Below the pieces are notes generated by a model that did not search any database, was not told the origin of the DNA, and saw only the letters and a list, made by a program, of their open reading frames with translations. DNA of 64,000 nucleotides from Pontibacter sp. E15-1 (GTDB lineage Bacteria; Bacteroidota; Bacteroidia; Cytophagales; Hymenobacteraceae): the NCBI RefSeq assembly GCF_022601975.1, contig NZ_JAKVIR010000004.1, positions 1-64,000 on the forward strand. The letters are read 5' to 3'. The translations under genes and the position numbers were made by a program. Below are positions 1 through 7,862 of the stretch, piece after piece; position 1 is the first letter of the stretch, and each line of letters starts with the position of its first letter.

Positions 1-93
1 TTCCCAAAGAAGATTCACGCTGTCACCAAAGAGGGGTTTCTGCTAAAGGTGCTTGGCTTCTTGTTAGCCAACCATTTCTCTTTTTACCTTTAG
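1..93 (+). pseudogene. C-terminal tail of a transposase (window-truncated)
   Basis: The first 30 codons form an open frame entering from the left edge and ending at TAG (91-93). The translation runs from FPKKIHAVTKEGF to a hydrophobic end, NHFSFYL. The IHAVT..GF..K pattern followed by a short hydrophobic segment resembles the C-terminus of IS transposases of the IS982 type, recalled by eye and not searched. No terminal inverted repeat could be paired because the left part of the element is outside the window. It may be intact to the left or a remnant. Family assignment is tentative. Confidence 0.45.
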
Positions 94-600
94 AGCCTAC
101 CACACAACTTGAGTTAAATATAATTGTTTAAGTTGTGAATGGTTAAATATTTAAATGAAACTGCATGCTGTAGTTAGGTTAGAAACTGCATGCTGTAGTT
201 AGGTTATAAATTGTTGCTATCAACCAATTAGTAATAGTACTCTGGATGGTAAAAGGAATAATGTACCTATTGAAGGTAGGTTCTTATTTTAATCAAAAAA
301 AGGAATAATGTGTCTATAAAGTAACATGGTAATTATGTTAAAACTCTAGCATGAAAAGTAGACTATGGTACAATTGACTTTGATAGGGACTTATAGTATA
401 AATTTGTAATTGCAATTATTTTGGCAAAAGGTAACATTATTTATTTGGTGTTTTTATACAATTATCTTGCTCTTCTCTTTTTCTGCTCTTGCTTAGATAT
501 TCCGGTGATGTTGGTCAAAAGCCAGTATGTGTACCTCAGTTATACCACGTTGCTGGCTCTGGAGAAGTTGGTTCTTAAACCAGCCACAGCCTATAAAAAC
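94..600. other. AT-rich intergenic stretch with short duplications
   Basis: About 500 bases with no convincing gene. They are much richer in A+T than the coding DNA to the right. An open frame at 421-612 begins with TTG and encodes a hydrophobic 63-residue peptide with no recognisable family, so it is not called. Short duplications are present: a 25-bp perfect tandem repeat (157-206) and two copies of AAAAGGAATAATGT (250-263 and 297-310). The composition and the transposase tail on the left suggest IS-flank DNA. Confidence 0.5.
157..206 (+). repeat. Perfect 25-bp tandem duplication
   Basis: Two head-to-tail identical 25-bp units (157-181 and 182-206), each containing ACTGCATGCTGTAGTTAGG. It lies about 65 bp downstream of the transposase stop codon. 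Confidence 0.85.
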
Positions 601-602
601 AC

Positions 603-640
603 GTGGGCCTGAAGCGACACCAACGATGCTTCAGGCCCAC
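603..640 (-). terminator. Terminator hairpin after blaR1-like gene
   Basis: Arms GTGGGCCTGAAGC (603-615) and GCTTCAGGCCCAC (628-640) are perfectly complementary over 13 bp with a 12-nt loop. They sit just beyond the stop of the minus-strand M56 peptidase gene (659). Confidence 0.7.
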
Positions 641-658
641 TATTATGGCTGCTGTTGC

Positions 659-2113
659 TTACAACTTGTTTACGCGAACGGGCGGTGGCGGAGGGGGAAG
701 GTTCGGTAATTCGCCATACTTTTGCTGGGCCATCGCCCGGCTGCCACCGTGGCTTAAGTCATAGATCTCCGTTTCTCCGGATTTCAGGTGTACTACCATC
801 ATTTGGATGAACCTATCGTCCATATCCTTGATTTTCCAGCCAACCTGGTCTATTTCGGGGTTCCGCTTCAGAAAGGATTTGTAATCAGCGGCATGGTCTG
901 ATGCGGCCGGAACGTATTCTACTATATTGTCTGATACTGGTGGCGGGGGAGGCGGGAGGACAGGCAGCTTCTGATTGAACTCGAGCACTGCGGGCGCATT
1001 TTGGTTCTTCTTGGTGGTTATCGCAATCACGCCGCTGGCTGCCCCCTTTCCGAAAACTTCGAGGGCCGTTTCCCCTTTAATCACATTCACGCTTTGTATT
1101 TCCTCAGGGGCTACCTTATCGACAGCTTCTTTTGTCGATTCTTTCCCATCCAGGTAATAAAGGGCTGCTGCTGCCGGCGTACTCGCTTCTGTGCTGGCTT
1201 GTTCCGCTATACTGGCAGGCGCGGCTATCTCGGGGACTTCTTCATTACAGGCGGTAAAGAGCAGCATCGGTGCCGCAGTAAGCGGAACCAGCACGGCATA
1301 TCTGGCGACATGCAGCAGGGAAGACTGTTTTTTGTTCATCATGGCGATACGTTTTTTTATAGTGAGAAAATTAAAATTGTTGCCTAAGACCGAAACCGGG
1401 GCCAGGCTGCTGATCCGGACGAGGCTGTATTGGTATGTTTTTGCGTCGAGGCCGGTTTGTAGCACTTTCCTGTCGGCTATAAACTCCAGGTTCTCCCTCA
1501 TGGCGTCTTTGAGTAGCCACACGCCCGGGTTAAACCAATTGAGCAGCAAACCTGCCTCCGCCAGCAGCACATCCAGGGTGTGCCACTCTTTTACATGGAC
1601 CTGCTCGTGCCGGAGTATGGGCAAAAGCTCCTCCTGCCGGTGCAGTTCGGGGTTCAGGTAGATCGATTGCCAGAAGGAGAAAGGGTTGATGTTTTCCGGT
1701 GTGTTCCTGTAGGTAAAACCCGCATGCCTGCCCAAGCTGGAGCGGGTATGGATGCCGCGCAACGACAGCAACTGCAGGGCCAGCCGGAGAAGCATACACG
1801 CCACGCCTGCCCAGAAGATCAGAGATATCAACCACCAACCATCCACCATAAAACCTGATTCGGTAGCGGGCGATACTTCCACCGCTTGCCAGCTTTGTGC
1901 CATCACGGCTATTTTGCTACCTAGCTCTTCATTCTGCTGCAGCACAGCAGACAGATCCACAAAGGGATAAGTAGCGGAGAAAAGAATGCCAAACACCAGG
2001 AAAAGGCGGTTGAGATGGTAAAAGGTGAGCCGCCGCAGCACAAAATGGTATGCCAGGTAAAACAGCAGGAGCGCTACATTTGCTTTCAGCAGGTACAAAA
2101 TCAGAGCAGGCAT
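659..2113 (-). CDS. BlaR1/MecR1-like M56 metallopeptidase with TonB-plug-like C-terminus
   Basis: A 484-residue membrane sensor-protease of the M56 (BlaR1) family. In the family, such proteins sense envelope or antibiotic stress and cause loss of a BlaI repressor. Visible features are three N-terminal membrane segments (about 1-25, 36-55, 92-115), the zinc motif HEQVH at 169-173 with a downstream ENLEFIADR (third ligand region, 207-214), and a fourth membrane segment (about 271-288). The sensor domain is not a penicillin-binding fold. Residues about 318-368 (YYLDGKES...VFGKGAASGVIAITTKK) resemble a TonB receptor plug strand, and two LPxLPPPPPPV motifs follow near 383 and at the extreme C-terminus. 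The gene starts 1 nt after the BlaI gene, so the two form one operon. The ligand is unknown. Confidence 0.88.
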   Translation of the reverse strand: MPALILYLLKANVALLLFYLAYHFVLRRLTFYHLNRLFLVFGILFSATYPFVDLSAVLQQNEELGSKIAVMAQSWQAVEVSPATESGFMVDGWWLISLIFWAGVACMLLRLALQLLSLRGIHTRSSLGRHAGFTYRNTPENINPFSFWQSIYLNPELHRQEELLPILRHEQVHVKEWHTLDVLLAEAGLLLNWFNPGVWLLKDAMRENLEFIADRKVLQTGLDAKTYQYSLVRISSLAPVSVLGNNFNFLTIKKRIAMMNKKQSSLLHVARYAVLVPLTAAPMLLFTACNEEVPEIAAPASIAEQASTEASTPAAAALYYLDGKESTKEAVDKVAPEEIQSVNVIKGETALEVFGKGAASGVIAITTKKNQNAPAVLEFNQKLPVLPPPPPPVSDNIVEYVPAASDHAADYKSFLKRNPEIDQVGWKIKDMDDRFIQMMVVHLKSGETEIYDLSHGGSRAMAQQKYGELPNLPPPPPPVRVNKL

Positions 2114-2114
2114 A

Positions 2115-2480
2115 TCATTTTGATTTTTTGTTCTCGATCATGTCTATAATCTCTTTCAACTCCTCAGCGCTGATCTGCTGCTCCTTCGCAAAGAAGGCCA
2201 CCAACTCTTTGTAGGAACTCTTGAAATAATCGCCCACAAAGCCTTTCATAAACCGTTTCTTGTAATCCTCGGCTTTTATCAGCGGCGCATACCGGTAGGT
2301 ATTGCCCAGCTTCTCGCTTTTCAGGAACCCTTTCTTCTCCAGGTTCTTTACCGTGGATGCCAGGGTGGTATAAGGTGGCCTGGGGTCCGGCAGTTTTTCG
2401 AGAAAATCCTTGATAAAGCCGCCATTGGCTTGCCATATCACCTGCATGGCCTCTTCTTCCTGTTGTGTTAGCTTTTCCAT
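2115..2480 (-). CDS. BlaI/MecI/CopY family transcriptional repressor
   Basis: A 121-residue winged-helix repressor of the Penicillinase_R family. The N-terminus MEKLTQQEEEAMQVIWQ and the segment RPPYTTLASTVKNLEKKGFL are characteristic recognition-helix regions of BlaI/MecI proteins. In the family it binds its own promoter as a dimer and is removed when the partner M56 protease is activated. The partner gene follows after 1 nt. Symmetrical TACGA/TCGTA sequences directly upstream of the start (2486-2521) are the likely operator, so the pair is probably autoregulated. No beta-lactamase gene lies nearby, so antibiotic resistance is not implied. Confidence 0.92.
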   Translation of the reverse strand: MEKLTQQEEEAMQVIWQANGGFIKDFLEKLPDPRPPYTTLASTVKNLEKKGFLKSEKLGNTYRYAPLIKAEDYKKRFMKGFVGDYFKSSYKELVAFFAKEQQISAEELKEIIDMIENKKSK

Positions 2481-2485
2481 GCTTC

Positions 2486-2521
2486 TACGATGTTTTCGTA
2501 TAGTTACGAAAGTTTCGTAAC
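2486..2521 (-). promoter_or_regulatory. Putative BlaI operator (two dyads)
   Basis: The dyad GTTACGAAAGTTTCGTAAC (2503-2521) has 9-bp perfect arms around a single central base. A second dyad, TACGA-5nt-TCGTA (2486-2500), abuts it. Both lie 6-41 bp upstream of the blaI-like start on the minus strand, where an autoregulatory operator is expected. The repeated unit is TACGA/TCGTA. Binding is inferred from position and symmetry. Confidence 0.65.
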
Positions 2522-2667
2522 AAGGTCAATGGTATGAGGCATTTATTTGATTATTTTTTCCGGATACAGGGTAGGAGCACGCAGGCCTTGCTTTGCATTT
2601 AGCGTAGCGAAAGAAACCTACAGCCGTGGGCGGCGTCTAAATGAGTGCACCTTATACCTTAAAAACT

Positions 2668-3648
2668 ATGAAAGCCATACTTGTAAAAAAGCCCGGCGGG
2701 CCCGAGCAACTGGCACTTGGCACGTACGATAAGCCACTGCCCAACCCAACAGAACTGCTTGTGAAAGTGCATGCCACCGCACTCAACCGCGCCGATACGC
2801 TGCAACGTCAGGGCAAGTACCCGCCGCCGAAAGGCGCAAGCCCGCTGCTGGGGTTGGAGATAGCCGGCGAAGTGGTGGAGGCAGGTATAAATTGTACCCG
2901 GTTTAAGAAAGGCGATCACGTATTTGGCCTGTTGCCCGGCGGCGGGTATGCCGAGTATGCCCTTCTCCACGAGTCGATGGCGCTGCCTATGCCCGGTAAC
3001 CTGAGCATGGAGGAGGCTGCCGCCATCCCTGAGGTGTTCCTGACGGCGTATCAGGCCCTCGTGTGGCTGGGGCAGCTAAAGTCCGGTGAGCGGGCGCTTA
3101 TACATGCCGGGGCGAGTGGCGTGGGCACGGCGGGCATCCAGTTGGCGCGGGCACTGCAGGCCGAGGTGCTCGTCACGGCCTCGGCAGGGAAACTGCAGGC
3201 CTGCCTCGACTTGGGGGCACACCGGGCCATCAATTACAAGGAAGTTGCCTTTGCGGATGAAGTGCTGGCCCATACCAATAGCGAAGGGGTGGATGTGATC
3301 GTGGATTTTATCGGCGGGCCCTACTTCGCGGCCAACATCGAATGCCTGCGCCTCGACGGTCGCCTGGTCATGCTCGCCAGCCTGGGCGGCGGCAAGGTCT
3401 CAGACTTTGACCTTCGGAAGCTCCTGATGAAGCGCCTGCACGTGATGGGCTCCACGCTGCGCTCCCGCACACGCGGCTACCAGGCAAAGCTAACGGAGGA
3501 GATGTGGGCCTTTGCAAAACCTCATTTCGAGAGCGGCCAAATCAAGCCGGTGGTAGATTCCATATATGATTGGCAGGACGCAGCCGATGCCCACTGGTAT
3601 ATGGAGCAGAACAAGAACATCGGCAAAATCGTGCTCAGGGTTAGCTGA
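2668..3648 (+). CDS. NAD(P)H-quinone oxidoreductase (zinc-independent MDR, PIG3-like)
   Basis: A medium-chain dehydrogenase/reductase of about 326 residues in the quinone oxidoreductase class, predicted to reduce quinones with NADPH in the cytoplasm. The N-terminal GroES-like part contains TALNRADTLQRQGKYPPP, a signature of the TP53I3/PIG3 group. The Rossmann part contains HAGASGVGTAGIQLA, the nucleotide-binding GxGxxG-like turn. Catalytic zinc cysteines are absent, as expected for this class. I chose the ATG at 2668 (MKAILVKKPGG), the usual N-terminus of the family. An in-frame ATG at 2641 would add nine residues. The gene appears monocistronic and is followed by a 28-bp palindrome between convergent genes. 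Confidence 0.88.
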   Translation: MKAILVKKPGGPEQLALGTYDKPLPNPTELLVKVHATALNRADTLQRQGKYPPPKGASPLLGLEIAGEVVEAGINCTRFKKGDHVFGLLPGGGYAEYALLHESMALPMPGNLSMEEAAAIPEVFLTAYQALVWLGQLKSGERALIHAGASGVGTAGIQLARALQAEVLVTASAGKLQACLDLGAHRAINYKEVAFADEVLAHTNSEGVDVIVDFIGGPYFAANIECLRLDGRLVMLASLGGGKVSDFDLRKLLMKRLHVMGSTLRSRTRGYQAKLTEEMWAFAKPHFESGQIKPVVDSIYDWQDAADAHWYMEQNKNIGKIVLRVS

Positions 3649-3654
3649 GACACT

Positions 3655-3690
3655 AGACACTAGACATTAGATTTTAGACGCTAGACGAAG
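3655..3690 (+). repeat. Short degenerate ACTAGAC/TTAGAC repeats
   Basis: Just after the oxidoreductase stop codon the sequence repeats variations of CACTAGA and TTAGA several times (ACACTAGACACTAGACATTAG and onward). It is non-coding and probably slippage-prone. Confidence 0.6.
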
Positions 3691-3816
3691 CTATACCTCA
3701 GTATAGCTATTTCTGGCTACTGAGTGAAATGCCGTCTCAGGTCTGCTTTCGAGGTATAAATTTGAGGGAGAAATGAAGAGCTCGTTTAATTTCCCATTTA
3801 ACCAATGTATGAGCAC

Positions 3817-3844
3817 GTAGAGACGCAAAATTTTGCGTCTCTAC
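3817..3844. terminator. 28-bp perfect palindrome between convergent genes
   Basis: GTAGAGACGCAAAA (3817-3830) is followed without a loop by its exact complement (3831-3844). It sits between the stops of the plus-strand oxidoreductase and the minus-strand pseudouridine synthase, where a bidirectional terminator is expected. GTAGAGACGC-type palindromes are also known as dispersed intergenic repeats in several phyla, so a mobile-repeat origin is possible. Confidence 0.6.
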
Positions 3845-3863
3845 CTATTTTGGATCTCTACTG

Positions 3864-4580
3864 CTAATGTGCCCGAAGCTGTTTCACGAGTACGGCGAAG
3901 TCTTTCGGGTAGGGAGCCTCGATTTTAACGGGCTCCTCGTTCAGTAACCTGAAGCCCAGGTTAAACGAGTGCAGCGCGAAACGCTTGATAAGCGGAAGCT
4001 CCTCTGTCTGCTGCTTTAGGTTGTAGCCGCGCTTGTGCTTCAGGTTGCTGAGGTATAGCTTTTCGCCCCCGTACAGTTCGTCGTTCACAATGGGTGCTTT
4101 CAGGTGGGCCAGGTGCACCCGGATCTGGTGCAGGCGGCCCGTAACCGGAAGGCACTCCACAAGGGTATGGCGGCCATAGTTCTCCAGGGTGTTAAAGTAG
4201 GTCTCAGCGGGCTTGCCCTTCGGCGACAGCCTGGCCACGCCTTTTGCACTCGGGTCGATGGCGCGGTTTACCAGCTCCTCCTCAAACTTGTGGGTGCCCC
4301 AGGCCACGGCATGGTATACTTTATATACCTGGCGCGCCTCAAACTGCATGGCCAGGTGGCGGTAGGCCGCCGCGTTTTTGGCGAAGGCCAGGCAGCCGGA
4401 TGTGTCTTTGTCGAGGCGGTGGCAGGCCTGCAGGTCGGGGTAATACTGCCGGGCAAGCTTAAGCAGGTTTGTGGTGTTGGGGGTACGGTCCTCCAGCGTC
4501 GACAGGAATGGGGGTTTGCTCACCACGACAAAGTCCTCATTCTCGAATATAATCAGGTCTTCAAAAACCGGGTATTTCAT
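3864..4580 (-). CDS. RluA-family pseudouridine synthase
   Basis: A 238-residue enzyme converting specific uridines of rRNA or tRNA to pseudouridine. The catalytic motif HRLDKDTSG is complete at 54-62, with the nucleophilic aspartate at D57. GRLHQIRVHLAHL is the second conserved block. There is no N-terminal S4 RNA-binding domain, so this is a short member of the family. The exact target position cannot be told from sequence. A TATCTTTG -7 box lies about 50 bp upstream (4630-4637), supporting the ATG at 4580 and transcription as a single gene. Confidence 0.9.
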   Translation of the reverse strand: MKYPVFEDLIIFENEDFVVVSKPPFLSTLEDRTPNTTNLLKLARQYYPDLQACHRLDKDTSGCLAFAKNAAAYRHLAMQFEARQVYKVYHAVAWGTHKFEEELVNRAIDPSAKGVARLSPKGKPAETYFNTLENYGRHTLVECLPVTGRLHQIRVHLAHLKAPIVNDELYGGEKLYLSNLKHKRGYNLKQQTEELPLIKRFALHSFNLGFRLLNEEPVKIEAPYPKDFAVLVKQLRAH

Positions 4581-4629
4581 GCGTTGGTTATAAAATCAGG
4601 TAGAGCCACTGGTTGCAGCCATTTTTTTG

Positions 4630-4637
4630 CAAAGATA
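4630..4637 (-). promoter_or_regulatory. -7 promoter box for the RluA-family gene
   Basis: TATCTTTG on the minus strand matches the Bacteroidota -7 consensus TAnnTTTG and lies 50 bp before the start codon. The -33 TTTG element is not clear. Confidence 0.5.
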
Positions 4638-4848
4638 CGCAAATTTGACTTGTCTGTGTCGGGTGTGCCTGCCGCCTCCCTGTGTAAGGCTTTATATACC
4701 TTCAACGCACATCTTCTGATCAACTCCCGCCTCTGGGCCCTTTTCGTCACATCTTTTGCGGCCTTCATCACATTTAGTTTTCAAAGCCGGTGAGGTTGCC
4801 TACTCTTGTTCTATATATCGAAGCCACTCATACCTTGAGCCCAAAACT

Positions 4849-5376
4849 ATGAAAGATAGCACACTAAAGCGGCTGCTGCCCGCAGATCTATATACCCCTG
4901 CCGTTTTCTCCGTCGCGTTTATCATCGCGATCGGCTGCGCGCCAACCGCCTCTATACCCACGGATGCAGCCCGGCTATTTTTCCGTGCCCGGCCTGTGCT
5001 GGCAGTTAACCTGACGCAGACGGAAGGAGCGCCCGACGCTACAGTCCCAAAAAAGACAGCAAACCCGCCCGGCCTGCTCGGGCCCGGAGCGGAATTCGAT
5101 TACAACAGCCTGGTCAGCCGCCTGGTGCACGAAGCGGTAGCCTGCGTTGCGGGCTTGTTCTGCGAAGACTTCGGCCAGCGCAGGCGGCCGCTGCCGCGTG
5201 GGTCCGGCACGCGCAGTCCAGAGGCTGTAACAGTGCAAGTAAGGGAGGGTTTATATATAAACGAGGCGAAAAACTGGTGCGCGAACCCCGTTTTATCCCG
5301 CCAAAAAACTGACGCGGCTATATACAGACAGGCCCCTGCAGCTTCTATACCTACTTGCTTTCTATACATTAATTGA
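4849..5376 (+). CDS. Hypothetical protein, possible lipoprotein
   Basis: A 175-residue open frame with third-position GC enrichment typical of coding DNA here, starting at MKDSTLKRLLPADLY. A hydrophobic stretch (about 16-26, VFSVAFIIAIG) ends in Cys, giving a weak lipobox-like AIGC. The rest has no recognised family and no repeated domain. It ends 15 nt before a LytS-type sensor kinase gene on the same strand, so it may be the first gene of that operon. Start codons further upstream are possible. Because no family is recognised, it could also be a decayed gene or a chance frame. Confidence 0.4.
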   Translation: MKDSTLKRLLPADLYTPAVFSVAFIIAIGCAPTASIPTDAARLFFRARPVLAVNLTQTEGAPDATVPKKTANPPGLLGPGAEFDYNSLVSRLVHEAVACVAGLFCEDFGQRRRPLPRGSGTRSPEAVTVQVREGLYINEAKNWCANPVLSRQKTDAAIYRQAPAASIPTCFLYIN

Positions 5377-5391
5377 TTTAACTACAGCCAT

Positions 5392-6927
5392 ATGTTATCC
5401 TTGTTTTACAAAAGCGCTACCATGAAAGACCTGATCATCAAACCCACCTTCCTAAATAAAGTGGAGTTTTGGGCAGCAACCACGATCTATGTTTTCGCCG
5501 TGTTTTTCCTGAGTGCAAACGCGGTAAATACAAACAGAGGGTTGTTTGATGAGGCCCTGATCCGGTTTAACTACTACGAGAATCACTTTTTGCCGCAGCT
5601 TGTCCGGTATACCGTGCTGTACCTGGTGTTCTTGCTGCTGAACTACACCGTGGTGCCGAGGCTCATCCGAAAGGAGGCGCTGTTCCGGAGTATCCTGTTG
5701 ATTGTCGCGTCCTTCCTCGCCATCGGGCTAGTTTTCGGCATTGTGGACACATACCATAAGGCGTACCTGTTTCAGGAGTACAGCAGCCAGCAGGCCACCT
5801 ACAACGCGATCTTCCAGGACAGCTTCCACTATGCCCTCTGGCTGCTGCTCATGTTTGGCTTCTATACCATCATGAAGTATATCGGCCTGTACCTGCTGAC
5901 CAATTCAGAGGCGATCCAATCGAGGTACAGAATCATTACCCGCGATGCGCTGGGCGCTTTTATGCTTTGGATGATCAGCATGTTTTTGTTGCTCCTGATA
6001 AACGCGGACGGCGCAGTGGTTGTCAGCTGGGGGATTTTCGTGCCGTTTGCCATCGCCTTTTACTGCTACTCCTTTTACTCTCTCATTCCGAAGGCTCTGG
6101 GCAAGAAGCATGCTTTCCGGTCTTATATGTTCAATTCCTTTCTATTGATGCTGGTATCGGTGTTACCCGTGATGCTGTTGGGTATGCTGCTCATCCACAA
6201 CGCTGAGGGGGGCCTAAGCATCAGCTTCATGAATATGGCGTTCCAGCTGCTTATCACGGTGCCGCTGTCGTGGGTGCTGTTCAAGCGCCAGATGCAGGGC
6301 AACGAAGAGCTTTTTATGCTGCGGCATGAGTTGGGGCAGTCTAACGCGAACCTCGACTTCCTGCGGTCACAGATCAACCCGCACTTTCTGTTTAACACCC
6401 TCAACACGCTTTACGGCACCGCCCTGCAGGAAAACAGCGAGCGCACGGCGCAGGGCATACAGATGCTGGGCGATATGATGCGGTTTATGCTGCACGAAAA
6501 CCACCAGCAGAAGATCCTGCTTTCGCGGGAGAGCGAATATATGCGCAACTACATCGCGCTGCAGTCGCTGCGCACCTCCACCACCCCCGACATCGTGATC
6601 CAGGCCAAGCTAGAGGACGTGCTGGACGAGAAGTTCATCGCGCCGATGCTGCTCATCCCCTTTGTGGAGAACGCCTTTAAGCATGGCATCAGCCTGAAGC
6701 AACCCTCCTGGATCAGGGTAACGCTGCACTACGAGCAGGACAAGCTCTACTTTGATGTCTATAACAGCACCCACGCCAAAAAGGAGCAGGACCCGGAGAA
6801 GGGCAAGTCGGGGGTGGGGCTGGAGAACGTGCGGCAGCGGCTGGCCCTGCTGTACCCCGACAGGCACGAGCTGGTGATACGGGAGACGCTGGAGGAGTTT
6901 TTCGTGCACCTGACGCTGCAGCTGTAG
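5392..6927 (+). CDS. LytS-like membrane sensor histidine kinase (His_kinase family)
   Basis: A 511-residue sensor kinase. The N-terminal half contains about eight hydrophobic segments (roughly residues 20-300), forming the membrane sensor. The dimerisation/phosphoacceptor segment LRSQINPHFLFNTLN carries the phosphorylated histidine near residue 331. A compact HATPase domain follows (FVENAFKHGISLK N-box, GKSGVGLENVRQRL G-box). This is the LytS/YehU class, which pairs with LytTR regulators, and such a regulator starts 60 nt downstream (6988). The ATG at 5422 (MKDLIIKP) is a good alternative start that would remove ten residues. The signal is unknown. Confidence 0.88.
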   Translation: MLSLFYKSATMKDLIIKPTFLNKVEFWAATTIYVFAVFFLSANAVNTNRGLFDEALIRFNYYENHFLPQLVRYTVLYLVFLLLNYTVVPRLIRKEALFRSILLIVASFLAIGLVFGIVDTYHKAYLFQEYSSQQATYNAIFQDSFHYALWLLLMFGFYTIMKYIGLYLLTNSEAIQSRYRIITRDALGAFMLWMISMFLLLLINADGAVVVSWGIFVPFAIAFYCYSFYSLIPKALGKKHAFRSYMFNSFLLMLVSVLPVMLLGMLLIHNAEGGLSISFMNMAFQLLITVPLSWVLFKRQMQGNEELFMLRHELGQSNANLDFLRSQINPHFLFNTLNTLYGTALQENSERTAQGIQMLGDMMRFMLHENHQQKILLSRESEYMRNYIALQSLRTSTTPDIVIQAKLEDVLDEKFIAPMLLIPFVENAFKHGISLKQPSWIRVTLHYEQDKLYFDVYNSTHAKKEQDPEKGKSGVGLENVRQRLALLYPDRHELVIRETLEEFFVHLTLQL

Positions 6928-6987
6928 CCCGCCCCCCCAATGGGATTCTCTCCGAAAAACAGTATCTTATGACAGAAAGACAGTTAT

Positions 6988-7659
6988 ATGAAGGCAATTG
7001 CGATAGACGATGAACCGATGGCGCTGGAAGTGGTGCGCTCCCTCGCGGCGAAAGTCCCATACCTGGAGTTGGTGGCCTCGTTCACGGACGCTTTCAAAGC
7101 GCTGGAGTACCTGCAGCAGGAGCCCATCGACCTGCTCTTTCTGGATATAAAAATGCCGGATATAACCGGGCTGGAGTTTGTGACCAGCCTGCAGAAAATG
7201 CCGCTCGTGATCTTTACCACCGCCTACTCCGAGCACGCCGTCACCAGCTTCGAGCTGGATGCCGTCGATTACCTGCTGAAGCCGTTCTCGCTGGCCCGGT
7301 TCGTGAAAGCCTGCAACAAGGCGCAGGAGCTCTACCAGCTGCGCAGCGGCGCAGACACTTCCAAAGACTACCTTTTTCTGAAGACCGGCTATGAGCAGGT
7401 AAAGGTGCTGTATGATGAAATACTGTATATGGAGGCCGCGGGCAACTACGTAACCTTTGTGCTGCGCGACAAGAAGCTGCTGACGCGCATGACGATAAGC
7501 GAGGCGAGTGAGCTGCTGCCGGCAGAAAAGTTTACCCGCGTGCACCGTTCCTACATCGTGGCCAAAGACAGGATCGACAAGATAGAGCGCCACCAGGTCT
7601 GCGTCCAGGGGTATGAGGTGCCGGTCGGGGCTTCTTATATGCAGCAGCTGCAGGTATAG
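6988..7659 (+). CDS. LytTR-family response regulator
   Basis: A 223-residue regulator with an N-terminal receiver domain (acidic pair D7-D8, phosphoacceptor D53 in LLFLDIKMP, conserved FTTAYSEHA and LKPF) and a C-terminal LytTR DNA-binding domain. That domain is marked by YLFLKTGYEQVKVLYDEILY...AAGNYV and FTRVHRSYIVAKDRID. It is the cognate partner of the kinase immediately upstream and they are probably co-transcribed. LytTR proteins bind direct repeats in promoters, but no target site was identified here. A group of stem-loops directly follows the stop. Confidence 0.92.
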   Translation: MKAIAIDDEPMALEVVRSLAAKVPYLELVASFTDAFKALEYLQQEPIDLLFLDIKMPDITGLEFVTSLQKMPLVIFTTAYSEHAVTSFELDAVDYLLKPFSLARFVKACNKAQELYQLRSGADTSKDYLFLKTGYEQVKVLYDEILYMEAAGNYVTFVLRDKKLLTRMTISEASELLPAEKFTRVHRSYIVAKDRIDKIERHQVCVQGYEVPVGASYMQQLQV

Positions 7660-7661
7660 TC

Positions 7662-7814
7662 CCCGCTGTTAGAGGATTTCATTATCCGATACCCGCTGTT
7701 ACGGATTTCTTAATCCGTAACTTTTACTGAAGCGGATTTCCTAATCCGCGTTAGCAGGACCACGGGGATTAGGAAATCCCCGGCAGGTGGCTTTCGGACT
7801 GAGAAGTCCGAAAG
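7662..7814. repeat. Cluster of five tetraloop stem-loops
   Basis: The gap between two convergent two-component genes consists almost wholly of hairpins with 4-nt loops. H1 is imperfect, GGATTTCATTATCC (7674-7687). H2 has GTTACGGATT/AATCCGTAAC arms, loop TCTT (7698-7721). H3 has GCGGATT/AATCCGC, loop TCCT (7732-7749). H4 has CGGGGATT/AATCCCCG, loop AGGA (7763-7782). H5 has CTTTCGGACT/AGTCCGAAAG, loop GAGA (7791-7814). CCCGCTGTTA precedes H1 and H2 as a direct repeat (7662-7671, 7692-7701). H2-H4 share the GGATT...AATCC core. They may act as a bidirectional terminator. Confidence 0.8.
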
Positions 7815-7862
7815 AGCGGTTATGATATGATTATCAACAACCCACAATCTACAATAAAAGCA

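Noticed and set aside
421..612. A 63-codon frame at the left end with a hydrophobic translation
   Set aside because: It begins with TTG, shows no family and lies in AT-rich non-coding DNA.
4577..4771. A 64-codon minus-strand frame overlapping the RluA-type start
   Set aside because: It contains the likely promoter of the pseudouridine synthase gene (4630-4637), so it is probably non-coding.
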